Source of the DNA: Candidatus Melainabacteria bacterium
Lineage (GTDB): Bacteria; Cyanobacteriota; Vampirovibrionia; Obscuribacterales; Obscuribacteraceae
DNA length: 64,000 nt
Direction: 5' to 3'
Assembly: GCA_013288645.1 (NCBI GenBank)
Contig: JABDBL010000003.1
Location: 62,001 to 126,000 of the forward strand
The translations under genes and the position numbers were made by a program. Positions 17,381 through 26,970 of this stretch are shown piece by piece. Within the stretch, counting starts at the first letter, position 1; each line of letters begins with the position of its first letter. The notes beneath the pieces are model-generated. The model was not told where the DNA came from. It did no database searches and was given only the letters and a program-made list of their open reading frames with translations.

Positions 17381-18577
17381 GTGGCTGCTAAAATAATCGA
17401 AAAGTCGATTAGTACGCTTATTGTTGTTTGCGCCATTATTGTGCTGGCAGTTTTGCTCTCGTCTGCTCAAGACGCTGTATATAATTTTACTGATTTTCCT
17501 GAATATTATACTGCAGCAAAGTTAATAGTGGCAGGCAAAGGGGCAGCTGCTTATGTTCTCAGTGAAATGGCTCGGACACAACATGACCTTTTTCCCGCTT
17601 TAGGTAAACGTTTTATACCAATATATTTGCCGCCACCAGGGTTGATTCTATTCACACCAATAGCTTTATTCGGACTACCTATGGCTTTTTATGTGTGGAA
17701 AGTAGCCTCCATTGCTTGTTTAGTGGCATCAGTGTTCTTATTGGTTTGCACTTTCTCTTTGGATTATAAAAAAACTTGCTACCTTGTTGCGGGTTTGGCG
17801 CTCTGCCATGCTTTTTTTGAAATATTGCATATAGACCAAATAGGGACAATGCTTCTTTTATCTCTTTCTGCCGGGCTATATTTTTTACAAAAAGATGAAG
17901 ATATAAAAGCTGGTTTGGCTTTGTCCTTCATGATAGTAAAACCACAGCTCATTCTGCCCTTTTTGGTTTATTTGGTTGGTTTGCGACGTTGGCGCCCCGT
18001 GATTGTATTTATTAGTCTGGCGTTAGGCTTAACGGCTTTGGCATATTTGCTTATAGGGGAGATCGGTTTCAGTAATTATTTAACTCTTTTGCGAGCGCCC
18101 GAAAGCGCCTTTTATATGCAGGCTGAATTGATGCCCACGTTTCGCGGACAATTATTGCGACTTTGGCCAAGCTTGAGCAAAGAAATATTCTATATATCGG
18201 CAGCGGTTTTCTTTGCTGTAGCTTTTTGTTCCTGGTTTTGCGGCGCTGACAATCGCAAAAATGCAAAGGCTATTCTATGGGCATTTTTGCTTACGATACC
18301 ATTGACCCTGATTACTTCTTTGCATTGTCATAGCTATGATCTGATTTTGCTTGGGCCAACAATGGTTATTATTTTCACTGACGGGGTTGTGAGCTTTAGT
18401 CAGCGTTTTAAATTGATAATTATTGTCGGCAGCATAGTATTTATGATACCGCTCGCTATTTATATTCATTATTTTTACTTGCTTCAAGGTGGCCCAATTA
18501 ATATTTGGTTTATAGAGTTGCTAGTTATGGAAATGGCTATTATTATGAGGATAATGTTTAACAAGGAAATTGAATGA
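17381..18577 (+). CDS. GT87/DUF2029-like membrane glycosyltransferase
   Basis: GTG start with GAAGGA upstream; FTDFPEYYTAAKLIVAGKGAAAYV..., FMIVKPQLILPFLVYLVGL; multiple TM helices. Confidence 0.75.
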   Translation: MAAKIIEKSISTLIVVCAIIVLAVLLSSAQDAVYNFTDFPEYYTAAKLIVAGKGAAAYVLSEMARTQHDLFPALGKRFIPIYLPPPGLILFTPIALFGLPMAFYVWKVASIACLVASVFLLVCTFSLDYKKTCYLVAGLALCHAFFEILHIDQIGTMLLLSLSAGLYFLQKDEDIKAGLALSFMIVKPQLILPFLVYLVGLRRWRPVIVFISLALGLTALAYLLIGEIGFSNYLTLLRAPESAFYMQAELMPTFRGQLLRLWPSLSKEIFYISAAVFFAVAFCSWFCGADNRKNAKAILWAFLLTIPLTLITSLHCHSYDLILLGPTMVIIFTDGVVSFSQRFKLIIIVGSIVFMIPLAIYIHYFYLLQGGPINIWFIELLVMEMAIIMRIMFNKEIE

Positions 18578-19275
18578 AGAAATTGTCGATTCTTATGCCC
18601 GTGTTTAATGAGAAGGCGACAATTATGTCTATTCTTGAGCAAGTTGTGGCAGCTGACACAATTGGCCTAGAAAAAGAATTGATAGTTGTGGATGATTTTT
18701 CTTCAGACGGCACTGGCGATATTTTGCGCCAGCTCGATGCCTCGAAATACAATGCCAAAATATTATTTCACGAAAAGAATATGGGCAAAGGAGCAGCTTT
18801 ACGAACAGCCCAAGCAGCTGTTACTGGCGATATTGTTATAATTCAAGATGCGGATCTTGAATACGATCCACGCGAATATATCAATCTGCTACCGCCTGTT
18901 ATGCAAGGACGGGCAGATGTTGTTTATGGTTCCAGGCTCTCTGGCGGAAAGATTACTCGCGCCTTTAAATTTCGGCACTTGCTAGGGAATAGAGTTTTGA
19001 GTTTACTGACTAATATTCTTTTTGACAGCACAATTACTGATATGGAGACTTGCTATAAAGTATTTCGGGCCGACTGTTTTAAAAGAATCACAATACGCTC
19101 CAATAGATTCGACTTTGAGCCGGAGATTACGGCCAAGGTATTGAAGCAGCATATGCGGCTTTATGAAATGCCGATAGCTTATTATGGACGTGATTATTCA
19201 GAAGGAAAAAAAATTACTTGGAAAGATGGCGTTATAGCTATCTGGACACTATTTAAATTCCGTTTTGTGGATTGA
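18574..19275 (+). CDS. Family 2 glycosyltransferase (dolichyl-phosphate-mannose-synthase-like)
   Basis: LSILMPVFNEKATIMSIL...ELIVVDDFSSDGTGDIL...VIIQDADLEYDP; ATGA overlap with the previous gene. Confidence 0.93.
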   Translation: MKKLSILMPVFNEKATIMSILEQVVAADTIGLEKELIVVDDFSSDGTGDILRQLDASKYNAKILFHEKNMGKGAALRTAQAAVTGDIVIIQDADLEYDPREYINLLPPVMQGRADVVYGSRLSGGKITRAFKFRHLLGNRVLSLLTNILFDSTITDMETCYKVFRADCFKRITIRSNRFDFEPEITAKVLKQHMRLYEMPIAYYGRDYSEGKKITWKDGVIAIWTLFKFRFVD

Positions 19276-19401
19276 TGATTTGACCGATTTTAATGTAGGG
19301 GCAGCCTGCAAAGCAAAATTGATATTTGAATAGATGAGTAAGATAGTTAGAAGAGATGGAAGGGCAGTCACTTTTATTTGTTTTTGAAAAGTCATGCAAA
19401 C

Positions 19402-21147
19402 TTATTTTTCGGCTAAAGGACTCGGTAAGATCGGCAGTTTATCTGTTTCTTTATCAGGTTCATGTAATTCAATTTCACTAAATAATAAAGAAGGGCAAAC
19501 TAAATGATAATAAGCCAATTCACCAGGATCTATAGCCAGAGTGAAATATGGTTTAGCGTCATTACCTGTACAGACAATGTCTCTTAATTTATCTATAGAA
19601 ATGGCGCTGAAAAGAGCCCCGCGTACTAATTCTTCATGTCCATCATCAACAGAAACAGAATATAGAAGTAATGGCGAGCGAACAAATAGTGAATTCGAAC
19701 TAGAGTTGGAGGCATTAGCTCTTATCTCAGCTGCTAAAGAAGAGGGGTTAAAGATGGCTGAATCATAGGTTGAAAGTCGTTTGGCTATCATTACTTGTTT
19801 CAATCCAGCTTTTTTGCCTAAATCGATAAGTTTTTCTTTCAATTCTTTTGCGCTTAATTGATTATCTGAGTTGACATAAAGAATGCTTGCTTCACCTATG
19901 TTTCCAATGGCGTGGCCGTTACTCTGCTTGGTATAGAGGGTTGGTGTGCGGCTGGTGCAAAATGTTTTAAGCACGCCTTTATCAACTAAAACAATCTTTT
20001 GTGCCGGTACCCCTTCTTCATCAATCTTGTAGCCACCGATTATTGGGCGACCATGGAATTTCTCACTTAAAGGATCATCTACTATACTTAAAAATGAGGG
20101 CATGATGGATTGTCCCAGCAAATTCTTTAGAGGATTGCGCTTAGACGAAGACGAATTCTCACTGGAGCTGAGAATTTCTTGAGCATGACCAAAATTATAA
20201 CGGAGTAATTCATTGACAAATTCTGCGGATGCTTGTCCCTCGAGCAAAATAGGTCCTCTGTATTCTTTTGCTAAGGGAGCCGATTTTAAAGCAATGAGAT
20301 TGTCAATCATGTCTTTAATAGCGTGTTTGATCTCTTCTTCTTTTGCTAGATCACTCAAAGAATTGCTACAAAATAGGCGATTGTCTGCTAATTGCATGCC
20401 GTTGTCTGCTTGCAAGCTGGCCATGACTATTAACGAATATTGGTTTTCGCTCTGCCGAACCTTAGTACCCTCGCTGTTAACAAGCCAATTAGTAACTTTA
20501 TTAGTAGTAAAAGTGGCGGTCGAACGTTGAATAGCGGGATATTGTCTGAAAATAGCTGAAAGTGACTTAGTGATAGATCGCCAATGAGTACAATCTTCTT
20601 CTTTAGTAGGTTTTTCTACTGATACTGTGGCCACCTCTTGTGAAAAATCATCTGGACGCTCTTGTATGTTATTTTGTTCTAAAAAATTTTTCTTGGCTTC
20701 GAAATTTTTAATTGCTGTTTTATAAGCAGTATCGGTATGTAACCAGAGTGCATTGCGGATGGCGTCGTAATCATTATCTATTGTTATTGCTCCACCGACA
20801 CTGCCCGAAAGAGCGGATAAAGCAGCAGTTGGGCGCATATTAAAGCCAGAACTATCGAGATGATAATTTCCTTCTCTTACGTCAACCCTGAGATTGCGCC
20901 AATGGGTATCTGTATTATCGGTAATTGCTCCACTTGCAGCAGCAAATCGCGCAGTGTCGTATTCGGTCACTCGATAAGAAATAAAATAAGGTCCTTCGTG
21001 TCCATTTAGTTTGAGATTCTTCATAGAACGGGCAATTTCGTCTTGCATAGCTTTAAAAACAACATCAGTTGTTTCAGCAAAACCGACGAGAGGATGAGCA
21101 AATAATAGAAAAACTATTGATATTGATTGAAAGATAGCTTTTTTCAT
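19402..21147 (-). CDS. Exported TldE/PmbA-like protein (no HExxxH)
   Basis: Signal peptide; GGYKIDEEGVPAQKIVLVDKGVLKTFCTSR; position of the HExxxH motif reads NELLRYNFGHAQ. Confidence 0.8.
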   Translation of the reverse strand: MKKAIFQSISIVFLLFAHPLVGFAETTDVVFKAMQDEIARSMKNLKLNGHEGPYFISYRVTEYDTARFAAASGAITDNTDTHWRNLRVDVREGNYHLDSSGFNMRPTAALSALSGSVGGAITIDNDYDAIRNALWLHTDTAYKTAIKNFEAKKNFLEQNNIQERPDDFSQEVATVSVEKPTKEEDCTHWRSITKSLSAIFRQYPAIQRSTATFTTNKVTNWLVNSEGTKVRQSENQYSLIVMASLQADNGMQLADNRLFCSNSLSDLAKEEEIKHAIKDMIDNLIALKSAPLAKEYRGPILLEGQASAEFVNELLRYNFGHAQEILSSSENSSSSKRNPLKNLLGQSIMPSFLSIVDDPLSEKFHGRPIIGGYKIDEEGVPAQKIVLVDKGVLKTFCTSRTPTLYTKQSNGHAIGNIGEASILYVNSDNQLSAKELKEKLIDLGKKAGLKQVMIAKRLSTYDSAIFNPSSLAAEIRANASNSSSNSLFVRSPLLLYSVSVDDGHEELVRGALFSAISIDKLRDIVCTGNDAKPYFTLAIDPGELAYYHLVCPSLLFSEIELHEPDKETDKLPILPSPLAEK

Positions 21148-21165
21148 AACCTTTGATATTGGCTC

Positions 21166-22905
21166 TTACTTTGTCTCGTTAGTCAGGGTTTTGTTCTCGG
21201 TCAGTGGTGCCGATAAAATGGGTGGTTTTTGTTGGAAATTGGCTTTTCGTTCTACTTCGATAGTTTTGATTAGCAAGCTAGGTGAGGAAGCTGACACAGG
21301 CACCCAGCCAGATTGTGCACCGCAGCTGCCGTTAAAAACATCTGTATCATCGGCTGCTTGCATAATATTTTCTAGTGATGTAAGCGGCGTGCCTACTAAA
21401 TCAGCACCGCGTATAAGCTCATCTGGCTTACCATCAACATAAACGCGCTTAACTAAAAGAGGCATTAACTTAAAGGTTTGGGGTGTAGCGGTTTGTGTGA
21501 AAGTAAAACCGCCGGCAATTTGATCGAAAACGAGTGCATAAGGCTTAGCTTGCTTTTTTGCTTCCGCTATTAGAGCCAAGCGCAAATCCGTAGCGGGGAT
21601 ATGTTTGTCTGCTATGACCATTAGATTGCCTTGACGGGCCATAGGAGCATAACCAGGGGCACAGCGGCCGTGTCCATTAGAATGGTTACAGCCTTTAACA
21701 GGCAAACGACTAGTTAGGAATGTTTTTAATATACCGTGATCAACAAGAGTTACCTTTTGCGCTGGTACTCCTTCATCATCGATTTTATAGAAGCCGTTTA
21801 AGCTTTTACCTGCGAATTCTCCACAAGTGGGGTCATCAAGGACTGAAATAAATGTGGGCAAAATTTGCTGGTCTAACTTCTTAGTAAAAGTGCGTCCCTC
21901 ATCCATATCTTTTTGTCGACTTCCTTCTAATCGATGTCCAAGTGTTTCGTGGAAATAGACGCCAGCTGCTTTAGGATTCAAAATAGCTGGGCCCGTGTAT
22001 GGTTCAGCCAAGGGGGCTTTACGCAATTTCTCCAGCGTATTGGCTACATCGCGTACGGTTTGAGCAAATTGTTCTTCCGGTGGTAATTTATCCAGTGTAT
22101 CCACTTCAGCACCATCATAGAGCCAAAGTTTCATACCGTCTGGAGCCAGAGTTTCAGCCCTTGTATAAAGACGATAGTGCAAATTTTTGTCTTCTACTTT
22201 GCTGCCCTCAGTATTGACAAAATAGCGGTGGGTTTTACTGGCTGAAAAGTCTACATAGGAATGTAAGATATTAGGATAATTCTTGTAAATGGCGGATAAA
22301 CGCTTTACCTTGTCTTCCCAGCTTTTTTGATCAACGGACAGAGACATTGATTGTCCATTCTCACCGGAATAAACACACTGTTTCTCGATAGAGAAATCTT
22401 CTGATGTGTCCTCTTCCTCAGTTTGCAAATCTTGATTGGCTTTTACTATTGCGTAATGCTTCTGAGCATTTTTAAAGCTACCGTCTGTTTTTACCCATAT
22501 AGCTTGTCGTACAGCTAATTCATCATCTTCAATTGGTATTGATGCCATAGCCTGCGAAATCAAAGCAGCAAGATTAGGCTTCAAATCATCGCGTATTTTG
22601 TGAGTGTTGTCCAATAGCGGGCTGCCCACTCGCAAATCTATATTGAGAGTACGGCTATGTTTTGGAGCTGCTTCTATACTTAGAGCACCGTAAGAAGCTG
22701 CTAAGTCTAATGTCTCTGTATCATACAATCTATAGCCGATGAAATATGCAGGAGCATCTTTAATTGATCTGAATTTGGAAAACGAACGATTTAGCTCCTT
22801 TTCCATAGCTGTCACTACGGCACTATCTTGTGCTCCAGCAGGAATAAGAGTCTGCAACAATAAAACGACAGTCAATAAAATGGAGGAATATTTTTCTTTT
22901 TGCAC
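21166..22905 (-). CDS. Exported TldD-like metallopeptidase
   Basis: Signal peptide; AAGVYFHETLGHRLEGSRQKD (HExxxH), FYKIDDEGVPAQKVTLVDHGILKTFLTSR. Confidence 0.87.
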   Translation of the reverse strand: MQKEKYSSILLTVVLLLQTLIPAGAQDSAVVTAMEKELNRSFSKFRSIKDAPAYFIGYRLYDTETLDLAASYGALSIEAAPKHSRTLNIDLRVGSPLLDNTHKIRDDLKPNLAALISQAMASIPIEDDELAVRQAIWVKTDGSFKNAQKHYAIVKANQDLQTEEEDTSEDFSIEKQCVYSGENGQSMSLSVDQKSWEDKVKRLSAIYKNYPNILHSYVDFSASKTHRYFVNTEGSKVEDKNLHYRLYTRAETLAPDGMKLWLYDGAEVDTLDKLPPEEQFAQTVRDVANTLEKLRKAPLAEPYTGPAILNPKAAGVYFHETLGHRLEGSRQKDMDEGRTFTKKLDQQILPTFISVLDDPTCGEFAGKSLNGFYKIDDEGVPAQKVTLVDHGILKTFLTSRLPVKGCNHSNGHGRCAPGYAPMARQGNLMVIADKHIPATDLRLALIAEAKKQAKPYALVFDQIAGGFTFTQTATPQTFKLMPLLVKRVYVDGKPDELIRGADLVGTPLTSLENIMQAADDTDVFNGSCGAQSGWVPVSASSPSLLIKTIEVERKANFQQKPPILSAPLTENKTLTNETK

Positions 22906-22945
22906 TTGTAATTTCTATTTAATAAGAGAAAAAGTACTTAATATA

Positions 22946-23983
22946 TTATGGATTAAATGAAAACAAAAAAGTAGTGACAAAATTAAAACCAGCATGTCCA
23001 ATTATGGTTGTTGTTGTATTGGTGTAGCGCTTAACCAACCCCATAAAAGTTGACCAGATTGCCACTTGCAAAATGAAGATTGGAGCATGAGCAAATTGTC
23101 CATGCAACATACCGTGTAATATTGCAGCAGGCAGGATACCAAAAGCTGGTTGCAGAGCACCTCTTATAAGGGTTTCTTCTCCAATGCCGGCACAAAGGGC
23201 GGTTGCTAAAGCGAGGATAACAGAAGGGACAAAGCCACCAGCTACAGCGAACGTGCCAGAATTATAGAATGACAATTTGGTAGCCAAGTCTTGTCCACCT
23301 AGTTTGTGTGTATAAACTGCCCAAAGAGCATCATAAGTGAAGCTGGCGATTATTAAAGCAATGCCAATACCTATTTGTACTTTACTGGGTTTGACTAAGG
23401 CTAATCTTGTTAAAGCGTCTTTATAAGACCGGCTTATATAAATGCCAATGCCGCAGAAAGATAAAATGATTAAACCAATGCCATTGTAAGATAGTAATTG
23501 TCCTAAAATTAAAGGTATTGGCAAAGGCATATAGGGCAATTTGAAACCCTCAGGATCAATACATATAAGCAAATAGGCAGCTGTATTTATGTAAATGAAT
23601 AGAGCTATCAAATGTGGAACGGAGCTAGGGACAAATATTTTATATTGAGAAAAATACTCGAGCGCTTTCAATTTCCTTCTTATTAGAGGAAGAAAAATTT
23701 GACCGGTAACTGTTAGGTTTAATAAGGTCAAGATCCAAGAAAGGCAGCGACGAATCGGTATAAATAAGCAAAGTATGCTGGTCAGCATGGCTGAGTTTAG
23801 AACCGAAGTGATCCATGGATTGAAAAACAGTTCAGCACTGGCGCTAAAGACCGAAAGCCCTTCTAGCAGAGCGACAAGTATGATCAGCCCGCGTAAAACC
23901 ATTTCTAGCCAGCGTCTTGTTTGGGCGACATGAGCGAGGATGCCTAATAAGGCAAGAATCATAATAAGGAGAAAATCTAACAA
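22946..23983 (-). CDS. CPBP-family intramembrane metalloprotease
   Basis: GIGEETLIRGALQPAFG (EExxxR), ILHGMLHGQF, IIGHAGFNF; multiple TM helices. Confidence 0.87.
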   Translation of the reverse strand: MLDFLLIMILALLGILAHVAQTRRWLEMVLRGLIILVALLEGLSVFSASAELFFNPWITSVLNSAMLTSILCLFIPIRRCLSWILTLLNLTVTGQIFLPLIRRKLKALEYFSQYKIFVPSSVPHLIALFIYINTAAYLLICIDPEGFKLPYMPLPIPLILGQLLSYNGIGLIILSFCGIGIYISRSYKDALTRLALVKPSKVQIGIGIALIIASFTYDALWAVYTHKLGGQDLATKLSFYNSGTFAVAGGFVPSVILALATALCAGIGEETLIRGALQPAFGILPAAILHGMLHGQFAHAPIFILQVAIWSTFMGLVKRYTNTTTTIIGHAGFNFVTTFLFSFNP

Positions 23984-24150
23984 AGTTGCTACCTAAAAGG
24001 GATAATTTTATGTTTCAGTAGTTTACCTTTTGCATCTTCGTGCTATTATATTGTCAAGATTGCGCCAAGCTCTGGTTGATATCATACTTTAACTTGAATA
24101 TGAGCAACTAGATGATTTGGCAATACTAAAGTTCGGAGGTAAATCCAAGC

Positions 24151-24375
24151 ATGGTTACTAAAAAGAAAATATTACTAGCAGCTGTCGTTTTAGGCACGCT
24201 CGCGCTAGGTGCGTCTTCAAGTTTTGCCAGTGGTCCCATTGTGCTTAGTCCTGCTGCGCCAGTAATGCCAAAGATGGCTGCAACTGTGGCAGTGCATTCA
24301 ACAATGCAAACTAAGGCCTTATCTACATATAGGCAAATTCGTGAATTTTGGTTATCGAGAGCAATTGTTCGCTAA
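24151..24375 (+). CDS. Small exported hypothetical protein
   Basis: CGGAGGT ribosome-binding site; signal peptide MVTKKKILLAAVVLGTLALGASSSFA. Confidence 0.65.
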   Translation: MVTKKKILLAAVVLGTLALGASSSFASGPIVLSPAAPVMPKMAATVAVHSTMQTKALSTYRQIREFWLSRAIVR

Positions 24376-24414
24376 CCATTAGTTAATTAATTATATCTTC
24401 GAACTATGCGTTTT

Positions 24415-24449
24415 AGACGAGTCAGTTTATTTTGGCTCGTCTTCTTTTT
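24415..24449 (+). terminator. Intrinsic terminator
   Basis: agacgag...ctcgtct stem followed by tctttttg. Confidence 0.75.
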
Positions 24450-24496
24450 GTAGTCTAGCAACTTTATTATTTGGCTGGATTAGGCACACATTAAAT

Positions 24497-24778
24497 TTAT
24501 TTGCCTATGCGAATCATAATTTCATCTTTGCCGACTAGATTTAATCTTTCGCGAGCCAATCTTTCCAGTCCGGCGTCTGAGCTGTAATTATTTAGCCCAT
24601 CGGCCAAATCTCTATTGGCCTCTAAGGCCTGCTTTTGAGTAATCTTTAGGGCTTGTGTTTGCTCGTATAAGAACATTTGCCTTTCGACGCTACCATAAAT
24701 GGATTTCAAAGCGTGGTAACTGGCGAAACAAATAATTGCCATAATAAACAGCTCTTTTACTAATCGTTGTTTTGTCAT
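24497..24778 (-). CDS. FtsB/DivIC-like septum formation protein
   Basis: One TM plus coiled coil; ...DAGLERLARERLNLVGKDEIMIRI typical C-terminus. Confidence 0.8.
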   Translation of the reverse strand: MTKQRLVKELFIMAIICFASYHALKSIYGSVERQMFLYEQTQALKITQKQALEANRDLADGLNNYSSDAGLERLARERLNLVGKDEIMIRIGK

Positions 24779-25560
24779 TATTTAACTTCTGTCTCTAACC
24801 AACCCCTAATTTGTAGTGATTCTGCCATGCGTATGCCTGTATTTCGCTCATCATACATAGCTACCATAAATTGAGGCATCGTGATTTTGCCTTGTCTAAA
24901 CAAATATTCAGCGAATTGTAGAGACTTCAATTCTGTTTCGGTGACGTAGCCAGCACTTAAAATAAGATCTTCTATTGGCACTTCTGGAGCGAGTTTTGTT
25001 TGATTAGTAAGGGCAAGCACTTCCGGAGATCCTATTATTTGTGCTCTTTCCATTAAGTGAACCAGCTGCGGTAATTGAATTGGTTCAGTATCAAGCACAG
25101 GTTGCAATACTTTTTCTCGTACTGTTTCCAGAAAATCGATTGTGCCATCAATGGGGATAGCTGCGTTTTGAAGCAACCAATTTCTCACAACAACTAAATC
25201 ATGACTCAGCCTGAGTCTTGGTTTGCGCAAAATATAACCTGCATCAAGCAGCATTCGATATTCATCCGCTTTTTCATAAGCATTATAATTGTGCAAAAAA
25301 TTATTTATTGTCTGAAAATAGCAACTAACCACTACTTCTTGTGAGGCGTCGCAGCGCATACCAAAATAATCGTAAAGATTAGTTGGTTGATTGGCAAGAG
25401 ACGCTAAAGGGGTTATCAAGTCGGGGAAAAGCTCACAGAGTTGCTTTGCGACGACAATAACACCGTGAACATCATCCTGTGCCCAACTCTGACGCAAAGA
25501 AGCGCACAGAATCTGACTTTCTAATTCAATACGGTTTGGGCTAAGGCCCCCCTCAACCAT
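24778..25560 (-). CDS. Protein with a degenerate J-like domain
   Basis: LYDYFGMRCDASQEVVVSCYFQTINNFLHNYNAYEKADEYRMLLDAGYILRKPRLRLSHD resembles a J domain without HPD. Confidence 0.5.
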   Translation of the reverse strand: MVEGGLSPNRIELESQILCASLRQSWAQDDVHGVIVVAKQLCELFPDLITPLASLANQPTNLYDYFGMRCDASQEVVVSCYFQTINNFLHNYNAYEKADEYRMLLDAGYILRKPRLRLSHDLVVVRNWLLQNAAIPIDGTIDFLETVREKVLQPVLDTEPIQLPQLVHLMERAQIIGSPEVLALTNQTKLAPEVPIEDLILSAGYVTETELKSLQFAEYLFRQGKITMPQFMVAMYDERNTGIRMAESLQIRGWLETEVK

Positions 25561-25585
25561 ACTTCATCCTACCCGAATGTTTATG

Positions 25586-26047
25586 TCAATTATTTTCAAT
25601 TTGGAATGTGAGCTCTGTATGCCCCACCCTAATTTTATCTCCAGCGGACAACCTTTGTCTTCTCACAACTGGATGTCCGTTTAATAAAGTACCATTAGTA
25701 GAACCTAAATCTTCAATCCAAAAATCACCATCTTCATAAGTAATCCAGGCATGATGCCGAGAGGCATAAGTGTCTTCTTGCACGACCAATTGGTTGGAAG
25801 GATCCCGACCAATTTTCATCTTCATACTTCTCAAGGGCAATTTTTGTCCGGTTTTTTCAATTACTACTACTGAATGGGGAACCCCCTCTTCCTGTAAGTC
25901 AGCTTCTGGTGTTCGAATTTGGTCTAGCTGCAAATTTTGTAAATCCAAATCGTTCAAAGTCGAACAGTATATGCAACGAGTCCCTGCCGGCGTGGGTCGT
26001 CCGCAACTAGGGCAGGAGCTTATAGGGGAATTTGCTATTTCTGTCAT
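25586..26047 (-). CDS. Zinc-ribbon plus FHA-domain protein
   Basis: CPSCGRPTPAGTRCIYC; KIGRDPSNQLVVQEDTYASRHHAWITYEDGDFWIEDLGSTNGTLLNG. Confidence 0.93.
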   Translation of the reverse strand: MTEIANSPISSCPSCGRPTPAGTRCIYCSTLNDLDLQNLQLDQIRTPEADLQEEGVPHSVVVIEKTGQKLPLRSMKMKIGRDPSNQLVVQEDTYASRHHAWITYEDGDFWIEDLGSTNGTLLNGHPVVRRQRLSAGDKIRVGHTELTFQIENN

Positions 26048-26332
26048 TGTTTTATTGTTTCAAAAGGACTCTTTGAGTTAAGTTACAGAAAAATATTATA
26101 CGAGATAGAATTGTTAAACCCAAAGGTGGTTAGTAATTAACTTCAATCTTGAAGGAAATTTTCAATAGTTATTAGGTTCTTCTGCACAAAGCCAAGCGCT
26201 TAATTAACAACAATACAGAAGAATGAAGAAAAAAGTGCTTGATCTAACGTGATAAAAAGGTTCAGATGCTAAGCTGAAAAAGAGCATCATGCTGCAAAGG
26301 CAGAGCTAAAGAACCTACTTGTAGAAAACCAT

Positions 26333-26665
26333 CTAAATAGTTGCTACTTGTTGTATTTCTTTGTTGACAGCCTCAATTTCCAAAGATATTTTCTTGGATC
26401 GGAAACAGGCGCTGCAATAGACAGGTCTATAACCCTTTGGCTGAAAGGGTACCCGAGTAGGGATTCCACATTCTGCACAATTGACTTCGGCGGTTTGTTT
26501 TGGATCTTCGCCGTTTCTTTGCACACGCATCAGAATGCGACAATTTGCACAGCGCTTTGGTTCGTTGATTAACCCCTTGGCACTGAAAAATTCTTGCTCG
26601 CCGGCTGAAAATACAAAAGTTTTCTGGCAATCACGACAAATAAGATCTTTGTTCTTGAATGGCAT
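26333..26665 (-). CDS. Multi-CxxC zinc-ribbon protein
   Basis: CRDC, CANC, CAEC and CSAC pairs. Confidence 0.75.
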   Translation of the reverse strand: MPFKNKDLICRDCQKTFVFSAGEQEFFSAKGLINEPKRCANCRILMRVQRNGEDPKQTAEVNCAECGIPTRVPFQPKGYRPVYCSACFRSKKISLEIEAVNKEIQQVATI

Positions 26666-26970
26666 AAGCACAATACTTCAGAAAACAATTCCCTCAGTCC
26701 TTGCTTTCTAGAAAGCCTCCTGTTGCAAAAGTATCCAATATTACTAAATACCGGGGATGCCTATATGATCGATACATGCTAGCATGCAAAAGTAATTATA
26801 AAAAGATTGTTCATAAGTATGTAGATTAAATAGTACTTTAGGCTGCGAAACCCTTATCCAGTCAAGTTTCTCTTTTCAATAATCGTGAAGGATGATTTGG
26901 TAGTTATCAAACTATCGATTATTGCAGCCCTTGATGTCTAGCTAGTTTTAACCGTGCAAATTATGTTTGT

